NCBI GenBank assembly: GCA_032718865.1
Contig: JALUTQ010000045.1
Coordinates: 1,178,001 to 1,242,000 of the forward strand
DNA length: 64,000 nt
Source: Tilletia caries
Lineage: Eukaryota > Basidiomycota > Exobasidiomycetes > Tilletiales > Tilletiaceae
Reading direction: 5' to 3'
Under the pieces are notes generated by a model. It did not search any database, was not told the DNA's origin, and saw only the letters and a program-made list of their open reading frames with translations. Every line of letters begins with the position of its first letter. Position 1 is the stretch's first letter. Positions 1-12,006 of this stretch are shown in pieces. A program made the translations under genes and the position numbers.

Positions 1-684
1 CTGCCTGAGCATGAAGCAGCGCTCCTCTCGATGGCATGGAATCGGTGGTCAGGAGAGGGAGGGAGTTATAAAGGGGCAGGTAAGAAGGTAGCTTGCGGTA
101 TACGGGTACTAGGTGTAAAGTACATGAGAAACGGGAGTCGAGAGAAGGGAATCTCTCAGAGGCAGTGGAAAGGTGAGCGGTGAGCCAAGAAAGAGGAGTT
201 ATAGAACCGAAGTTTTTGGGGGAGTATGTAGGTGGGGAGTAAGAAGGGTCCAGTCGAGAGGTCGGGTAAGCAAGGTTGTGGCAGAGGCCAGGAGGAGGAC
301 GCGAGAGTCGAGTTGTGCAGAGAAAAGGGTTCGAAGCGGGTGTACATATGTAGTAGTCGAAGGAGAAAAAGGGTTGGACTGCCCCCTGCGTTCGGACCAG
401 GGACGGGAGGAGGACCTGCCAGGAAAGGTGTCCCAGCTGGACGACGCCTGCGTCTTTTTTATGCCTCCCGGCCAAGCATGGTCGTTCGGTTCGGTCCGGT
501 TGGGTCGATCGCTCTTGCATGCAACCGTTTTACACGCTCAACAAATTCCGCGTGGAAGTGAGAAAAGGTCGCGCCGAAAAATCGATGTGTGAATGGTATG
601 TACCGAAATCCCGCAGGTCAGGGCGGGTGGACAGGACCGTATGGGACGTTGGAGAGTCGATGCCGTGCCCCCCACCCCGGAGAT
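1..684. other. Intergenic/3' flank, no gene recognised
   Basis: This stretch lies downstream of the minus-strand Rab-type gene. It is purine-rich on the plus strand, and its short open frames have no recognisable domain or splice structure. I see no RNA gene or repeat in it. It may hold the 3' UTR of the Rab-type gene or the edge of a gene outside the window. Confidence 0.5.
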
Positions 685-2727
685 TTACGTAGCACAGCAC
701 GAGCTCCAGCCCGCCTCTTGATCTCGTCCCCGTCGATCGAGATGGACACTAGCCGGTCTGGACGGCCGCGTACTACCGCCACCGCCGTGCGTCGTGAAAG
801 CGCTGCCCCCACCATGCATAACCCCAGCAAACCCACTCATCCCACCAGCGTCATTCCCGAGCCCAATCCCCTCAATGATCCCATCATCCTCGTCCTCGTC
901 TGGCTCCGGCTGGTGCAAGAGGATACTCTGACGCGATGCCGAGCCGGCGCGTGTACCAGCCCCGCCGCCCCTCCGTCGTCGGAGGTGAGAATCCGCATCG
1001 GCAGCCGACAGTAGATGGCTATCCTCACTGCCGCCGAGCATGTTACTTCCCCTCCCCGACTCGCCCGCACCCGCACCCGCACCGCCACCACTCGCCTGTG
1101 AGACGCCCGAGCCCGAACAAGGCTGTTGCTGCTGCTGTTGCTCCTTCATCCGACGCTCAACAAGTTTCCGCGCGATCGCATTGAACACGTACTCGATCCC
1201 TTCGTCGTCCTTCGCAGACACCTCGGATAACTCGATTCCCTCCATGACCATGATCGGACCCTCGAGAACCGCCTTGTGAGAGGAGGAAGAAGGCCCAAGC
1301 TCGTCCATCCCAGGCGGCATGGAGCTCGTTGAGGTGTGGTGCGAGCAGTGCGACGAACTACCACCGCCGCCGCCGCCCGTGGAAGAAGGGGACCTCGAAG
1401 ACGAGGACGTCGCAGCCTCGCATTGGGCACACGGACCCGCACCCGGCGAGCCCGACTGTTGTTGCCCAGTAGAAGACGAGGAAGCAGTCATCAGACTCGG
1501 GAAAATGTTGATGGACGAATTGGTCCGCATTCGCGCTAGCAGTTGTCGACCTCCTCCTCCTCCCGTCAGGCTATTCTGACGGCCCATAGACGCAGATGCC
1601 GAAGGCAGTAGGTGACCATCGCCATAGCCCTCCGCGAGAGGCGGCGACGGGAAGGGTACGTTTCGAAGTGCATCCATTGAGGCACCCCTCGCCTGGATCA
1701 GGGGAGGCGCCCCGCCGGCAGTCGTGCTCGTCGTCCTCCCAGGAACAGCAACATGCGACGTCTTGCTCCTCGACAGGCTATTTGGCGCCGCGGAGCTGTT
1801 GTAACTCTTTGTGAACGAGTTGGCTCGCATTCCAGCCAGTCGGGTTGATACGGCCCGGGTCAGGCCAGAGACGGCATGAGAGGCTGCCTCGTTGGTAGAG
1901 GACGAGGGGAAGAAGAGAGATGAGGTAGACGCTGAAGGCCGTGGTGCTGGTTCTGGCGGCGGGGGTGGTGCAAACCACGACCTGATTGCGTCTCGAGCTT
2001 CTTCAATTCTGGGGAAAGGAGGCCAGGGCAGTGAGGTGAGAATCAGTCAATCAATTGCTGAGTTCAAAACAGGTATACATGCACCAATCCTATGTGCAAG
2101 ATGTACTCACTCGACAGCTCTGGCGTTGTCAGCCAAGTCCAGCTTGGATCCAACGATGTGAATGACAAGATCGTCCGCCATGTTCTTGCGCAGCTCTGCG
2201 CAAATCAAGCGGTTGCGCAAGTCAGATTTCAATCAACCAACGATCGTTCAGATCGGTTCTCAAAACTCACCCTCGACCCAGCCCTTCACATCCTCGAAAC
2301 TCTTCCGGCTGGTAATGTCGTACACGATGACAGCCGCATGACTGCCCCGGTAGTAGAGCGGCATCATAGACTTGTACCGTTCCTGCCCCGCGGTATCCCA
2401 GAGCTGCAACCGGACCTTGACGCCGTCGCACAAGATCTTCTTGGCGGAGAATTGAGCTCCGATGGTGCTGGGCGTGGCGCGCGGGTCGAAGTCTTCGACC
2501 GTGTACCGATGCACCATCGACGTCTTGCCCACGCCCTGGGAGCCGAGGATGACGACCTTGGCATCGAGCTGGGGAGGCGGTCGGTTCACTTGCTGGTGAT
2601 GGTGGTTGCTGTAGCTGTACAGGGACGTTTGAGGATGGAGGCCCGAGGCGGAGGATTGGTGGAAAGCGTTGGAGGAGCCCATGTCGAAGGAGCGCTGTAC
2701 GAGTCGAGGAGGTTCCGCGACGAGCAT
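685..2727 (-). CDS. Rab-type small GTPase with a ~230-residue internal insertion
   Basis: The model has exons 2727-2271, 2195-2111 and 2008-685, giving 621 aa. A roughly 50-residue leader precedes the P-loop GSQGVGKTS, followed by switch I (STIGAQF), switch II (WDTAGQERYKS), a G4-type motif GSKLDL (Ser where Asn is usual) and a G5 motif EVSAKDDEGIE. Between G4 (about residue 170) and G5 (about residue 447) lies a Ser/Pro/Gly/Ala-rich insert of about 230 residues, encoded inside the uninterrupted third exon. A second low-complexity tail follows, and the protein ends in CCAT, which fits a CCXX Rab geranylgeranylation signal. Rab proteins recruit effectors to membranes in vesicle transport. Both introns are GTGAGT...AG, and the exons join only in the frame that rebuilds the G domain. 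The subfamily (Rab5/22-like or other) is not resolved. Confidence 0.88.
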
Positions 2728-4312
2728 GATCCTTTGGGAGACAGAAACCTATTTCCTGCTTGGTAAGGACTGTGTGCGAAAAGGACGGAGGCTTGTTAGC
2801 TTCTTCAGAGGCACGGCCACTTTTTACTGCGCACGTCAGGAAAGGCTGCTGCGAGCGGGTACGCACCAAAATATGTGCAGAAGAAAGTCAAGTTGCGCGA
2901 CGGATGCAACCGGAGCTCTGTACAAGGGTTACGTAGCGCGTTCTCTTGCAAGGGCGGCCTGTTCGTGGGGGCTATACTGTTCGACTTGCTGCTGCTGCTG
3001 CTGCTGGGCCTCTTATGTACGTGAGCACCAAGAAGACAGGGAAGAGAGAGTTGGGAAAAGAAGAAAGAAGAAAAAAAAAACCTTCTGCTCGGAAGCCGGA
3101 TGAAGGGTCGAGACGCGCGGGGGGAGACGTGATGGGACTGCCGACAACGAGCGAAGGAGGGGAGGGGGGGGAATATTGAGGAACGAGGATGCAGAGGCGA
3201 GGCAAAGATCAACGAGATGCGCGGGCGTGGGTGTTGTGACAAGGTATAGTAGGGGGGAGGTATGTGTCGTGCAAAGATGGGTATGTAAGGTCGTCGTTAA
3301 GGGTCGTGAGTTCGGCTGTGAGGGGGGAAAGAAATGAAGCGCTTCTCGTCCCTCGTCCTCCTCGTTCGTCGTGCGTATCGTAGAGGAAGCGGTCAATGTC
3401 AATGTCGAGATCGATGTCGAGCTGATGCTGGATGCGCCTGGGTCGTTTGTTTGTTTATTTTGATGCGGTTGCTCGTTCCTCGTTCCTCTACGGGGAAGGC
3501 AAGAAAGAGCCTCCTATCACCGCCGCTTGCTATACTGTTTGCTTCTCAAGATAGACGCCGTTCCGTTCAGCAGCGCTAGACTCCGTCCCAGCCCACGTTG
3601 AAGGAGGTCATCAGACGGTCAGAGCCCAGAGGGCAGAGAGGGACCCGCCTTGGTCCAAATCAAGGAAAGATGCAGGCAAGGTCCTTGCTTGCGGGGACAG
3701 AGCTCATTCATTTCTGTCCAACATCCAACGCCCTGGGGCCTTAGCACGAAATCAACATTATCCTCCATATGGCCAATCTCGGGTCCCGTTTGTGCTCTCA
3801 AGTGGGCCTAGTAGAGCCCGAACTGGCCGAGAGCCGAGATCCATGGTCGCGGTACTCGGGTGTGGGCATGTGGCACGGTCGGTGTGACTCGGTGACTGGT
3901 GAGAAGGACAAGGGATGGGGTAAATATTCGTCATCTCTAGGATGCATCTATAGATCCGTCTACAAGATGGAGGAAGGGGGGGAGAGGGAGGGGGAGGGGT
4001 GGGCCCTACGAGGGTCGAGGGTGGGATTTCCCTTTTGTGTGATCCGATGACAGTTGTTGCGTTCGTGACTGGTGACGAGATTGAGATCCTGGTGACTGTG
4101 TGCGAATCGTTAATAGGTGACAGGTATATATGCGTCGCGATCCCCCAAAGAGTTGACCTTGTCGAAAGGTAATAAAACCGGAAGAGCGAAAAAGGGAGAG
4201 AGCTCGTCGTTGAAAGGTCGTAAGTTGGGTTCGTCCATCCGTAAAGGGAAGCGAAGGTGTGGATGTCGTAGTCGTAGTCGGAGGAGAGGTGAGATGAGGC
4301 GAGGAACAGGTC
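2728..4312. other. Intergenic region, no gene recognised
   Basis: This is the upstream region of the Rab-type gene and the downstream region of the membrane-protein gene. It contains a short GCT run near 2990 and an A-rich tract near 3065. Open frames are short, and I could not match them to a protein or splice them together. Confidence 0.5.
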
Positions 4313-5780
4313 TCATGCCATGTCGCCGCACATGTGACCAGTGCTGCTGATGCTGGCCCTCCGACGCTGCTCAGAGAATCGTCGAGCCGCAGCAACAGGC
4401 ACAGCAACCTCCTCCTCCTCCCCCATTCTCCGCTCGTGCGTAAGTTCAGAGGCAGGCACCTCGTACACGGAGTTACCAGCCGAGCTGGCCGGTGGCGCCA
4501 CGCGTGCGTTCGGGTCGTTGATCACGGACACGTCGGACTCGCTAGTTGCGCCGGAGACGGAGGAGGGGCTGTCCATCAGCGGCGGCGCAGGGCTGGGTGA
4601 GTAGATCGAGCTCGTCCGGGTAGGGATGGCGCCCTTGCGGAGGGAGGCACCGCTGGTGTACTTGCTCCGACGGTTGCTGCGCTTGATTTCTTGCTCGAAC
4701 TTCTCGAGGACGTCCACTTGCTGGAGCTCCTCCAGACCGGGAGTGGAGCCGTTCGTGTAGGTGGTCTCGTAGCGCTTCTTGAGGCCGTAGGAGATCTGCC
4801 ACGTGACCCAGGCACCCCACCACTGAGTGATGTAAAGTCCACCGATCGAGATCCACAACAGGACATTGTAGGCCATGCTGGTACTGCGCGTGAGAAGGAC
4901 CAAGAATAGGAAAGAGGTGAGCATTTGGATGAACAACACAAAGGGCAGTTGACCAATGGGAAGATGCTACTCACCTTGGCTTGTTAAAGCGCTGCCACTT
5001 GATCCAGACCGCAATGGCTCCAGCCGCAGCGATGGACTTGAAGAGGATCGTCTGCACAGCAGAGATACGAAGCGACCAGTGGACCAGGCGTTGGTTGAAC
5101 TTGAGTCGGTAGAACAGCAGTGCAAGGAAGGTCGGCTGTTCCAGGGTGGCCAGGAACATCAGCATGTTGCCGGAAAGGAGCACAGTCGGGTCTTTGACTT
5201 CGTACAGCACGCTCATACTGAGCATGATGAGAAAGAGGGTGAGAATCTGTAATCAAGAGAGAGAGAGAAAGCAAAGTGTAGGTGTTCAGCAAACTGAAGG
5301 CCCAAGTCGACGAGGGTAATACGATTGGTAACTTACATGATGAGCGACCATCGGGTATCGCATCCGGGGACGGTAGATCATCTCGAACACGTAGTTACTG
5401 GCGATCAACATGGCCGCGATCCGAGTCACGTCAAACTGCCAGCGCTGGAAACCGAGCGAAAAGGCACCCAGACAAGCAAATTGGCAACAAGCAGCAGCCG
5501 TAGTCAAGACGCAGTTGAGAATGTAGATGTCCGAAGTCCGACGCTGATCGAAGTTCATGCTCGTGTACCGCTTGCCGAAGACGAAGGCCATGCCGGCGGA
5601 GATGAGGAGGGTGAAGGCCCAGAGGAAGATGAGGAAGATGAAAGTGGCCGAGTGGAAGAAGTAGGGAGTCGTCGGTAGGATCTTGTCATTCAGCATCGAG
5701 GAGAGCTGTGCCAGGGTGCTGGGAGACAGTTCGGCGTACATGGGCACACCAGCCATCTGAGCTGCCAGGGAAGTGTTCAT
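4313..5780 (-). CDS. Seven-helix membrane protein, TLC-like arrangement
   Basis: Exons 5780-5337, 5246-4975 and 4883-4313 give 428 aa. Hydrophobic segments start near residues 50, 95, 125, 150, 175, 215 and 245. After the third helix comes a motif with paired histidines (MRYPMVAHH), a layout that recalls TLC-domain (TRAM/LAG1/CLN8) proteins; the assignment is tentative. The last 150 residues form a polar cytosolic-type tail rich in Ser, Arg and Glu. The start at 5780 is preferred over an in-frame ATG at 5984 because a TATA element lies at 5953-5959, between the two. Introns are GTAAGT and GTGAGT type. I do not recognise a characterised orthologue. A receptor or lipid-modifying role would be guesswork. 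Confidence 0.8.
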
Positions 5781-5952
5781 CTTGGAGGGCGTCTCTAGTC
5801 GGAAAGTCGGTTCGGTGGAGGAGAAGGGTCCGAGAGAAGGAAGAAGAAGAGAATCCTGGGAGGGAACAGGTGAGGGGTGCAGAGGACGAGAACGATGTGT
5901 ATGAGGTGAGGAAAGGCTTTGAACGTCGAAGAAGGTGAGAAGAGGCCGGACG

Positions 5953-5959
5953 TTATATA
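5953..5959 (-). promoter_or_regulatory. TATA box of the seven-helix membrane protein gene
   Basis: TATATAA on the minus strand, 173 nt upstream of the chosen start codon. The position fits a core promoter with a 5' UTR of about 140 nt. Confidence 0.5.
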
Positions 5960-5980
5960 GGCGTGCGGATGGCAGGATTG

Positions 5981-7463
5981 GCAAGGTAGCGACCGAGGGG
6001 GGTCAACGCCAGGCCGGCCCCAAAATCCCACACGCAGAAGCCATCGTGAAAGGACCCAGATCGGTTCCGGATCCGAGTGTATTCTGGGCAGTAGGCTTTC
6101 AGGCGTTCATCCGAGCGTGCAGAATTCGCCTTCGGGTCTCGCAAGGAAGGGAAGGGACGAGTAGGCGGGACGAGTGGGTGGGCGGGACGAGTAGGCGGGA
6201 CGAGTGGGCGGGACGAGGAGTAGGGGTCCTACCCCTGCGTCCAGCGGGAGACATGCTGCCCGCTGCAGATGCATTGCTGACAGGGCAGGCATCATTTGCC
6301 GGAGGTCTGGCAGAAGGAGACAGCAGAAAGAGAAGTAACAGGACGCATGTGGCAGCACCAGTAAGCAAGCATCGGGATCGAGTATGCAGGGCCGGATGAC
6401 GCAAAATCAATGAAAGGCCTCCCTTCACTGGGACGGGACCTTTGGCGCTCCCGTTTTGCATACATATTCGACACGGGAGATGGAGTAAGGCAAGGCGGAG
6501 TAGACACTGGGACCGAACATTCGGGAGCCATCCCTTCACCCTTGCCCTGATCCACGTTCACTTGACTCGATCATCTGGGCTTCTGGGGCTCTGCCTTCTA
6601 CTGGCCGCATGCCAAATCAGGTACGCCCCGGATAATCACTCGGCAGTAGTCCACAACTTACTCACACAAGGATCTGCTATTCCCGCGTGCAGCTGGATTG
6701 GGTTTGGGGATATAGGGATGGAAAAGTCAAGGATGGTTACACGAAGTCAGGATCGAGACCTCGTGGGCCAGTGAGAAGAAGCCAGGACTCACAAGGGACG
6801 ATTCACGATGCACGATCTGGACAAGACGATAATGCAGGGGAGAAATGATAAGATGTCAGCGGTTGGTGCCTGGGCGGGTCCGGGACGCTTTACGAGAAAG
6901 CCTGAAGCGCTGAGCGCTGAACGGGCAGCCTGAAGAGAGCGAATTTCCTGCTGTTGGGATTTGGAAGGCTGGAAAGAGCGGGAAGGAGGCCAGGCTGCGG
7001 GAGTGATCAGCGAGGACGCGGGTAAACCAAGGGTCAGTCGCAACGAGTTCGGGTTGACAAGGATCAGGAATAACAGAGTGCACGTTCCCGCGTCTTTACT
7101 CAACCATGTACCTGTGCCTGATAAGAATCGACGGCGGTTCCGCTGGTCCCTGCCTGTTGCCTGGCTGCTGCTGGCTGCTGCGCCGTCGGAGGAATAGACA
7201 TGCAGGGACACCTTGGATCGATTTGGGGGAGGTGGGAGCGTCGGAGGTGGACAAAGGGAGGAGAAGGTTCAAAGCCCGCTGAGTTTTTCCGACGTCGGTA
7301 TTTAGGCGGTTAGAACTGGAACCGCACGTGACTGCATTGAAGCACGTGACTTTGCTTGATGATCATGGAAGGTGATCACAACGAGGTCGTTCTGAACTCT
7401 GAAGTCCTTCGCCCGACAGCAGCGACTGCGAGCCCAGCGAGGACAGCATCGAGAGACACGAAG
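5981..7463. other. Intergenic region with a short GC-rich tandem repeat
   Basis: At about 6157-6220 a unit of roughly 28 bp, built from GTAGGCGGGACGAGTGGG-like blocks, occurs about twice. The rest shows no recognisable gene. It separates the membrane-protein promoter from the uS4m gene. Confidence 0.5.
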
Positions 7464-8997
7464 ATGCGGAAGGCAAAGCTGTTCAGCCACGAGGCGATCA
7501 TCCCGCGCATGTCGTGGTCTGCGCACAACCTCTACAACCTCATCGCGCGCTCCACCGTCCCCTTCCACGTCGCCGGCACCGACTTCTCCCGCACCGCACT
7601 CACCATGTACCAGCAGCGATGGCGCGCAAAGCGCTTCCTCCGCGGATACCACGGCGACTGGATCCCAGAGCGCCGCTTCAAGCGCTGGTTCCTCCCCGTA
7701 GACCTCCCCAAGCTTGCGTCGTCTGTCGCTCCTGGTAACACTGGGGCCAGCAGCAGCGCCAGTAGCAGCACGTCCGCAACCCATCTCCCATCCCGGAACT
7801 CCAACTCTGGCTTTGGGCCACGCTCTCGCAGTGGTGACGACGCTGCCTCCGAACGCTCCCAGATGCCCACCGCCAGTCTCTTCATGTCCGAGGTCGAGCG
7901 CAGGTTGGACGTCGTCGTCTTCCGCTGCTGCTTCGCAAGGAGTGCCTACGAAGCTCGCAGCATGATCGTCCACGGGAAGGTCCAGCTGAATGGACAGAAG
8001 GTGCGTTTTGCCTGGTTCTTCTCCCTTGGCTTGGCTTTCGATCTTCTTCAAGTTGCTGAACTGATCTATCTTTGTCGTGCCACAGGTGTCGGACCCGAAC
8101 CGGTTGTTAAATCCCGGAGACCTCATCAGCGTCGCTCCCGATGCTATCCCCATGCTGAGCAAAGTCCTCAAGCAACGCGCCGCCCGTCGCGAGAATGCCA
8201 AGCGGAAGGCCTCCGGCGCTCCGGCGAAGAAGGCATCACCCCCTCCTTCTACGTCCGAGGACGCTGCCACTGTCACCGCGTCGTCGGAGGAGAAGGAGGC
8301 TGACACGCCTGCTGGAGAAGGAAAGGAGGAGGAGGTCGAAACATCAACACCAGAGTCGCAGACAGACAAGTCCGAGTCAGCGAGTGCTACAGACGATAAG
8401 TCAACAACGTCACCTCCAAGCAACAAGGAGAGCGGCGGCAAGGGTAAAGGCAAAGCCAAGGCTTCGTCGGAGTCCGAATCCTCTTCGGGCCCACCAGAAT
8501 CCCGTCTCCCACCCGGGGTACGCACATTCACCCTCCCAGCCTTCGCGGCGCCCTTCCTCTTCATCCCTTCCTACCTCGAACCCTCGTTCACAACCTGCAG
8601 CGCAATCTACCTCCGACACCCGACCATAGTCCCCTCCTCCTCCTCTTCTTCCTCAAATTCTCGATACGCAGGCTCATCAGCATCATCATCACCGGAATTC
8701 CTCTCGGAAATCCCGTCCCCTTATCCAGCATCGGGCGACATCTTCTCCATGGCGTGGGAGCACTACGCCCGCACGGCCCCGCGCGTCAGGGGCGATCTCC
8801 GTCGATTGCAGCTCAAGGCGAAGGTCGGCACTGGGTCCGAGGTCGGCGGTGCGGGTGGTATGGAGCGGGAACGCGCTAAGATTGTTTGGAAGCGGATGAG
8901 GGCTGTCCGGAAGGGGTGGGCCAGGGCTGGTGGGGCCGCCGTGCCGAATAAGGCCAAGCCGCCTGTTGCTAAGCGCGACCAGAGCCAGCGGGCATGA
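7464..8997 (+). CDS. NAM9: Mitochondrial small-subunit ribosomal protein uS4m (Nam9-type)
   Basis: Exons 7464-8000 and 8086-8997 give 482 aa. The N-terminal block (MRKAKLFSHEAIIPRMSW, then YQQRWRAKRFLRGYHGDW) matches the start of fungal mitochondrial S4. The RNA-binding S4 domain follows at about residues 145-205 (VERRLDVVVFRCCFARSAYE, then VHGKVQLNGQKVSDPN), split by an 85-nt intron. The fungal C-terminal signature covers the AAPFLFIPSYLEPSF and EIPSPYPASGDIF regions. A Ser-rich insert (residues 90-135) and a long charged Ser/Lys/Glu-rich insert (residues 215-345) make it longer than bacterial S4. The protein binds 16S-type rRNA early in mitoribosome assembly. An upstream in-frame ATG at 7356 would add 36 residues; 7464 fits the family start better. 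Confidence 0.9.
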
Positions 8998-9614
8998 TGG
9001 ATTACCCAACCCATGTTTTCGTCCCCCCGCCCTCAATAATGCATACAGCATCCAACAACCCGAATTCAAGGAGCGCTTCTGCTTGCACACAAGATCCCAG
9101 TTGGATATTGTTTTTTTTTATCGTGAACGTTTGACAACCGGACTACACCACGCGAGAGAGAGAGAGGAGAACAAGTCAAGGGAGTATGGGGGGTGGGGGG
9201 AGAGATGACCAGGGAGAAAGAAGCCGAGCTAATAGGGTACGTGGTAGCAGATAAGGGAGGCGGAGAGGAGCATGATAAGGTCGAAAATGCGCAGGAGTAC
9301 GGGGGTACGGGGGGTTGCCGGTGGTCGGTAGCGATGACTCCAGAGGGAGGAGAAGTGACTGTTGCTACCAGGGAGATTTCTGTTTTCTGTTTTCTTGGGG
9401 TTTGTTTTCTTGTTCGAGAGCGAAGAGAGAGAGAGAGAGAGAGCGCGCGCGTGAGAACCCTTGCGTATGGTGATGTAAGAGAAGGTTAAGGCGAGAAAGA
9501 CCGAGTTGGGGTAAAAAAATCCTAAGCAAAACGCGCGTTTGCTCTTGACGAATCTGGGTCGAACCGGGGAGGATGCGTCGAATGGAGTCGGATCCTTATT
9601 AGTTGTGGGATCCT
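8998..9614. other. Convergent 3' region between uS4m and the PKA regulatory subunit
   Basis: Both flanking genes end here. The region holds a T-run near 9110, a GA-dinucleotide tract near 9425-9450 and no recognisable gene. Confidence 0.5.
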
Positions 9615-11317
9615 TCAGACAGCCTGACCAAAGGTGTACCCAGCCAGGCCCCCTCCAGCCGCAGCAGCCGGCGGTGGCCCGCCCTGCCCACCGAACGGAC
9701 TAGCCCCAAAGGGACTCGCGCCAAGCCAGGTGCCGCCGCCCTGATCCGGCGCCGCAGCCAGATCCATCGCAAACGGCCCTCCAGCAGCAGGAGCGGGCGA
9801 CGGCCCGCGCAATGGATGACCACTACCACCACCACCACCACCAGTGCTGAAGCCACCGTGGAGGTGCGCCTCGTGGGGCGCGGGTGCCTGGACGGAGTGG
9901 GCCGGGGTGGAACCGAGGACGTACGCGGATCCGAAGGGATACCCAGCACTAGGCCCCGCACCTCCTCCTCCCGCACCAGCACCAGCACCAGCACCAGCAC
10001 CAGCACCAGCACCACCCGCCCTCGCAGCCGGCGACGTACTCATACCCATATGTGACACTCCCGCCCCAACACCCGCGGAAGCGTGCAGGTCAGCAGCGCC
10101 GTAGTGCGTCTCGGCGTGGCGGGACATGATACCCGCGAGCGGGCCGAGGAGACGGGTGAATGCTTGCTCGGAGAGGGTGGCGACCCGCAGACGGGCTGTA
10201 CTGCTTGCGCCTGCGGCCGGTTGGTTGGCGACGATGGAAGCTGCGCGAGGGGCGTTGTTCAGCAGTGCTAATTCTGGAAAAGAAGAAGAAACAAAAGTAC
10301 GCCCGCGGGGTCAGTATTTCTCCAAGGTGCAAGGGGGATTTTTTTTTTTTTTTTTTTGTAGAAGGAGATCAGGCTCACCTCCGAAGTAGTCGCCACGAGA
10401 GAGAGTCCCGACGGCATCTTCGGTGCCATCGGCGCGTTTCTTCCGAACCTCAGCGGACCCCTCCCAGATGATGAAGAACTCAGTCCCGCGCTCGCCCTGC
10501 TTAAAGACGTAGTCGCCAGCCTCGTACACCCTCGGCTCGAGCGCGTCCGAGATCTTGGCGATCTCAGCGGGGGAGAGCGACTCGAAGAGACTGACGTCCT
10601 TCAGCAGGGACTCGTACATGGACCGACGGCGGAAGTTGGTGTCCATCAGGATGGAGCGGAAGGTGACCCGGTCGAGGGCCCAGAGGGTGCATGGGCTCGT
10701 CGAGATGATCGTCGCGGCGCGGGGCTGGGCATACAGCAGGGCAAGTTCACCAAAGGAGTCGCCGCCGCCGTAGCTGAGCTTCTTGTCGCCCATGTTGGAG
10801 CGGTCCAGGGTGGAAGTTGCTGATCCGTCGGAGAAGGCGACCGGTGCGTCTTTACGAATGTAAACATCCAGCTGGCCATTCTCAACAATGTAGAAGTAGT
10901 CGCCCTGGTCGCCCTGCACAATGACCGGATGGTCAGACTCGACCTTGACCTCCTTCATGGCGAGCAGGACATCGGTGTACTGGTCGTCCTCGAGGTTCCG
11001 GAAGAGCAAGTTGTTCGAGATCGAGGACCGGATACGCTGCATTTGCGAGTCGGACTTGGGGATGATCGTCTTGGCTGGGGCATCGTCGCCGTCGTCCGCG
11101 CCGCCTGCTGCTCCCTGTGCGGATTTGGAGAGGGAGGGTGCGAGGGACTCGGCGGAGACGGAGGTTCGACGGCCGAGGTTGTACAGAGCGGGCAGGTTGA
11201 AGGAGTCGGACGACGGCGAGGGCGGGCTCTCGTCAAACGCGGTATCCGAGTCCATCGCGCCCGCGCCTGCTGACCGTACACTGCCAGCAGCTGCGACGGA
11301 GCCAAGGCCGCCGCCCA

Positions 11318-11364
<47 letters not shown>

Positions 11365-11534
11365 TGGAGCTGCTGCTGCTGGGAGAGCACGATGGCCTTC
11401 CGGTCTGCCTCGAGTCTGTTATTGAACCAGTTTGCGCAGAACTGGAGCGGGTCGAGGGGCCGGGCGCGGAGGACGTCGCGGTTGAGGTCGTTCAGGATGC
11501 GAGCGTAGTCGCTGGGCAGCGATGAGAACGGCAT
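9615..11534 (-). CDS. BCY1: cAMP-dependent protein kinase regulatory subunit
   Basis: Exons 11534-10379 and 10273-9615 give 604 aa. An RIIa-type dimerisation/docking segment lies at residues 1-50 (SDYARILNDLNRDVLRARP). A poly-Gln run follows (CAG repeat, about 11319-11364), then the inhibitory site GRRTSVSAES near residue 135. There are two complete cyclic-nucleotide-binding domains with phosphate-binding cassettes FGELALLYAQPRAA (site A) and FGELALLNNAPRAA (site B, rebuilt across the intron). The C-terminal tail is Gly/Ala/Pro-rich with a GA repeat. The protein holds the PKA catalytic subunit inactive until cAMP binds; because RRTS carries a phosphorylatable Ser it is type-II-like. The intron contains a 19-nt homopolymer T on the plus strand. 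An in-frame extension upstream to 11831 is rejected because the docking domain sits exactly at 11534. Confidence 0.95.
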
Positions 11535-12006
11535 GGCTGGCTGGCTGGCTGGCTGGGTGATGCTGGCGGTGCTTTGATTCGTTCTGGAGACGAGCGACGC
11601 AGGAGAAGCAGAGGAGTGAGAGAGAGGCAGATGCTGGACACCCCTGCTGCGATGAGAGAGTAGGGAGTATGCGTACGAGCGAAGCAGGGGGAGTGAGGGA
11701 GAGCTGGCAAGTTGCAACCTGGAATGTGGCAGCGACGCTCGAACCATCCTGCACGCTGCATCCTGGCTGCGAATCGCCACGTGCGCCTGAACATCTAACA
11801 AGGTAACAAACAACTCCCTCATCAACGACACCCCGCGGCGGAGGCCAATTGCAATTCATTCATCATCTCTCTCCCCAGATCAGTACATAGATTCTCAGTC
11901 GATCTCAGTCATGGTACGAAAACGATCGAAGACTTCACACCTGCTCTTGCTATTCATTCCACCTGCTCAGCTATGTATGTACCTGAGTCAGTTGAGCCAA
12001 CATGAT
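11535..12006. other. Upstream region of the PKA regulatory subunit gene
   Basis: It contains a short GGCT direct repeat next to the start codon. No gene was recognised. Confidence 0.4.

Noticed and set aside
10311..10378. Extension of the PKA regulatory subunit reading frame through the T/A homopolymer
   Set aside because: It ends in a poly-Lys artefact; splicing at 10378/10274 restores the second cAMP-binding cassette YFGELALLNNAPRAA.
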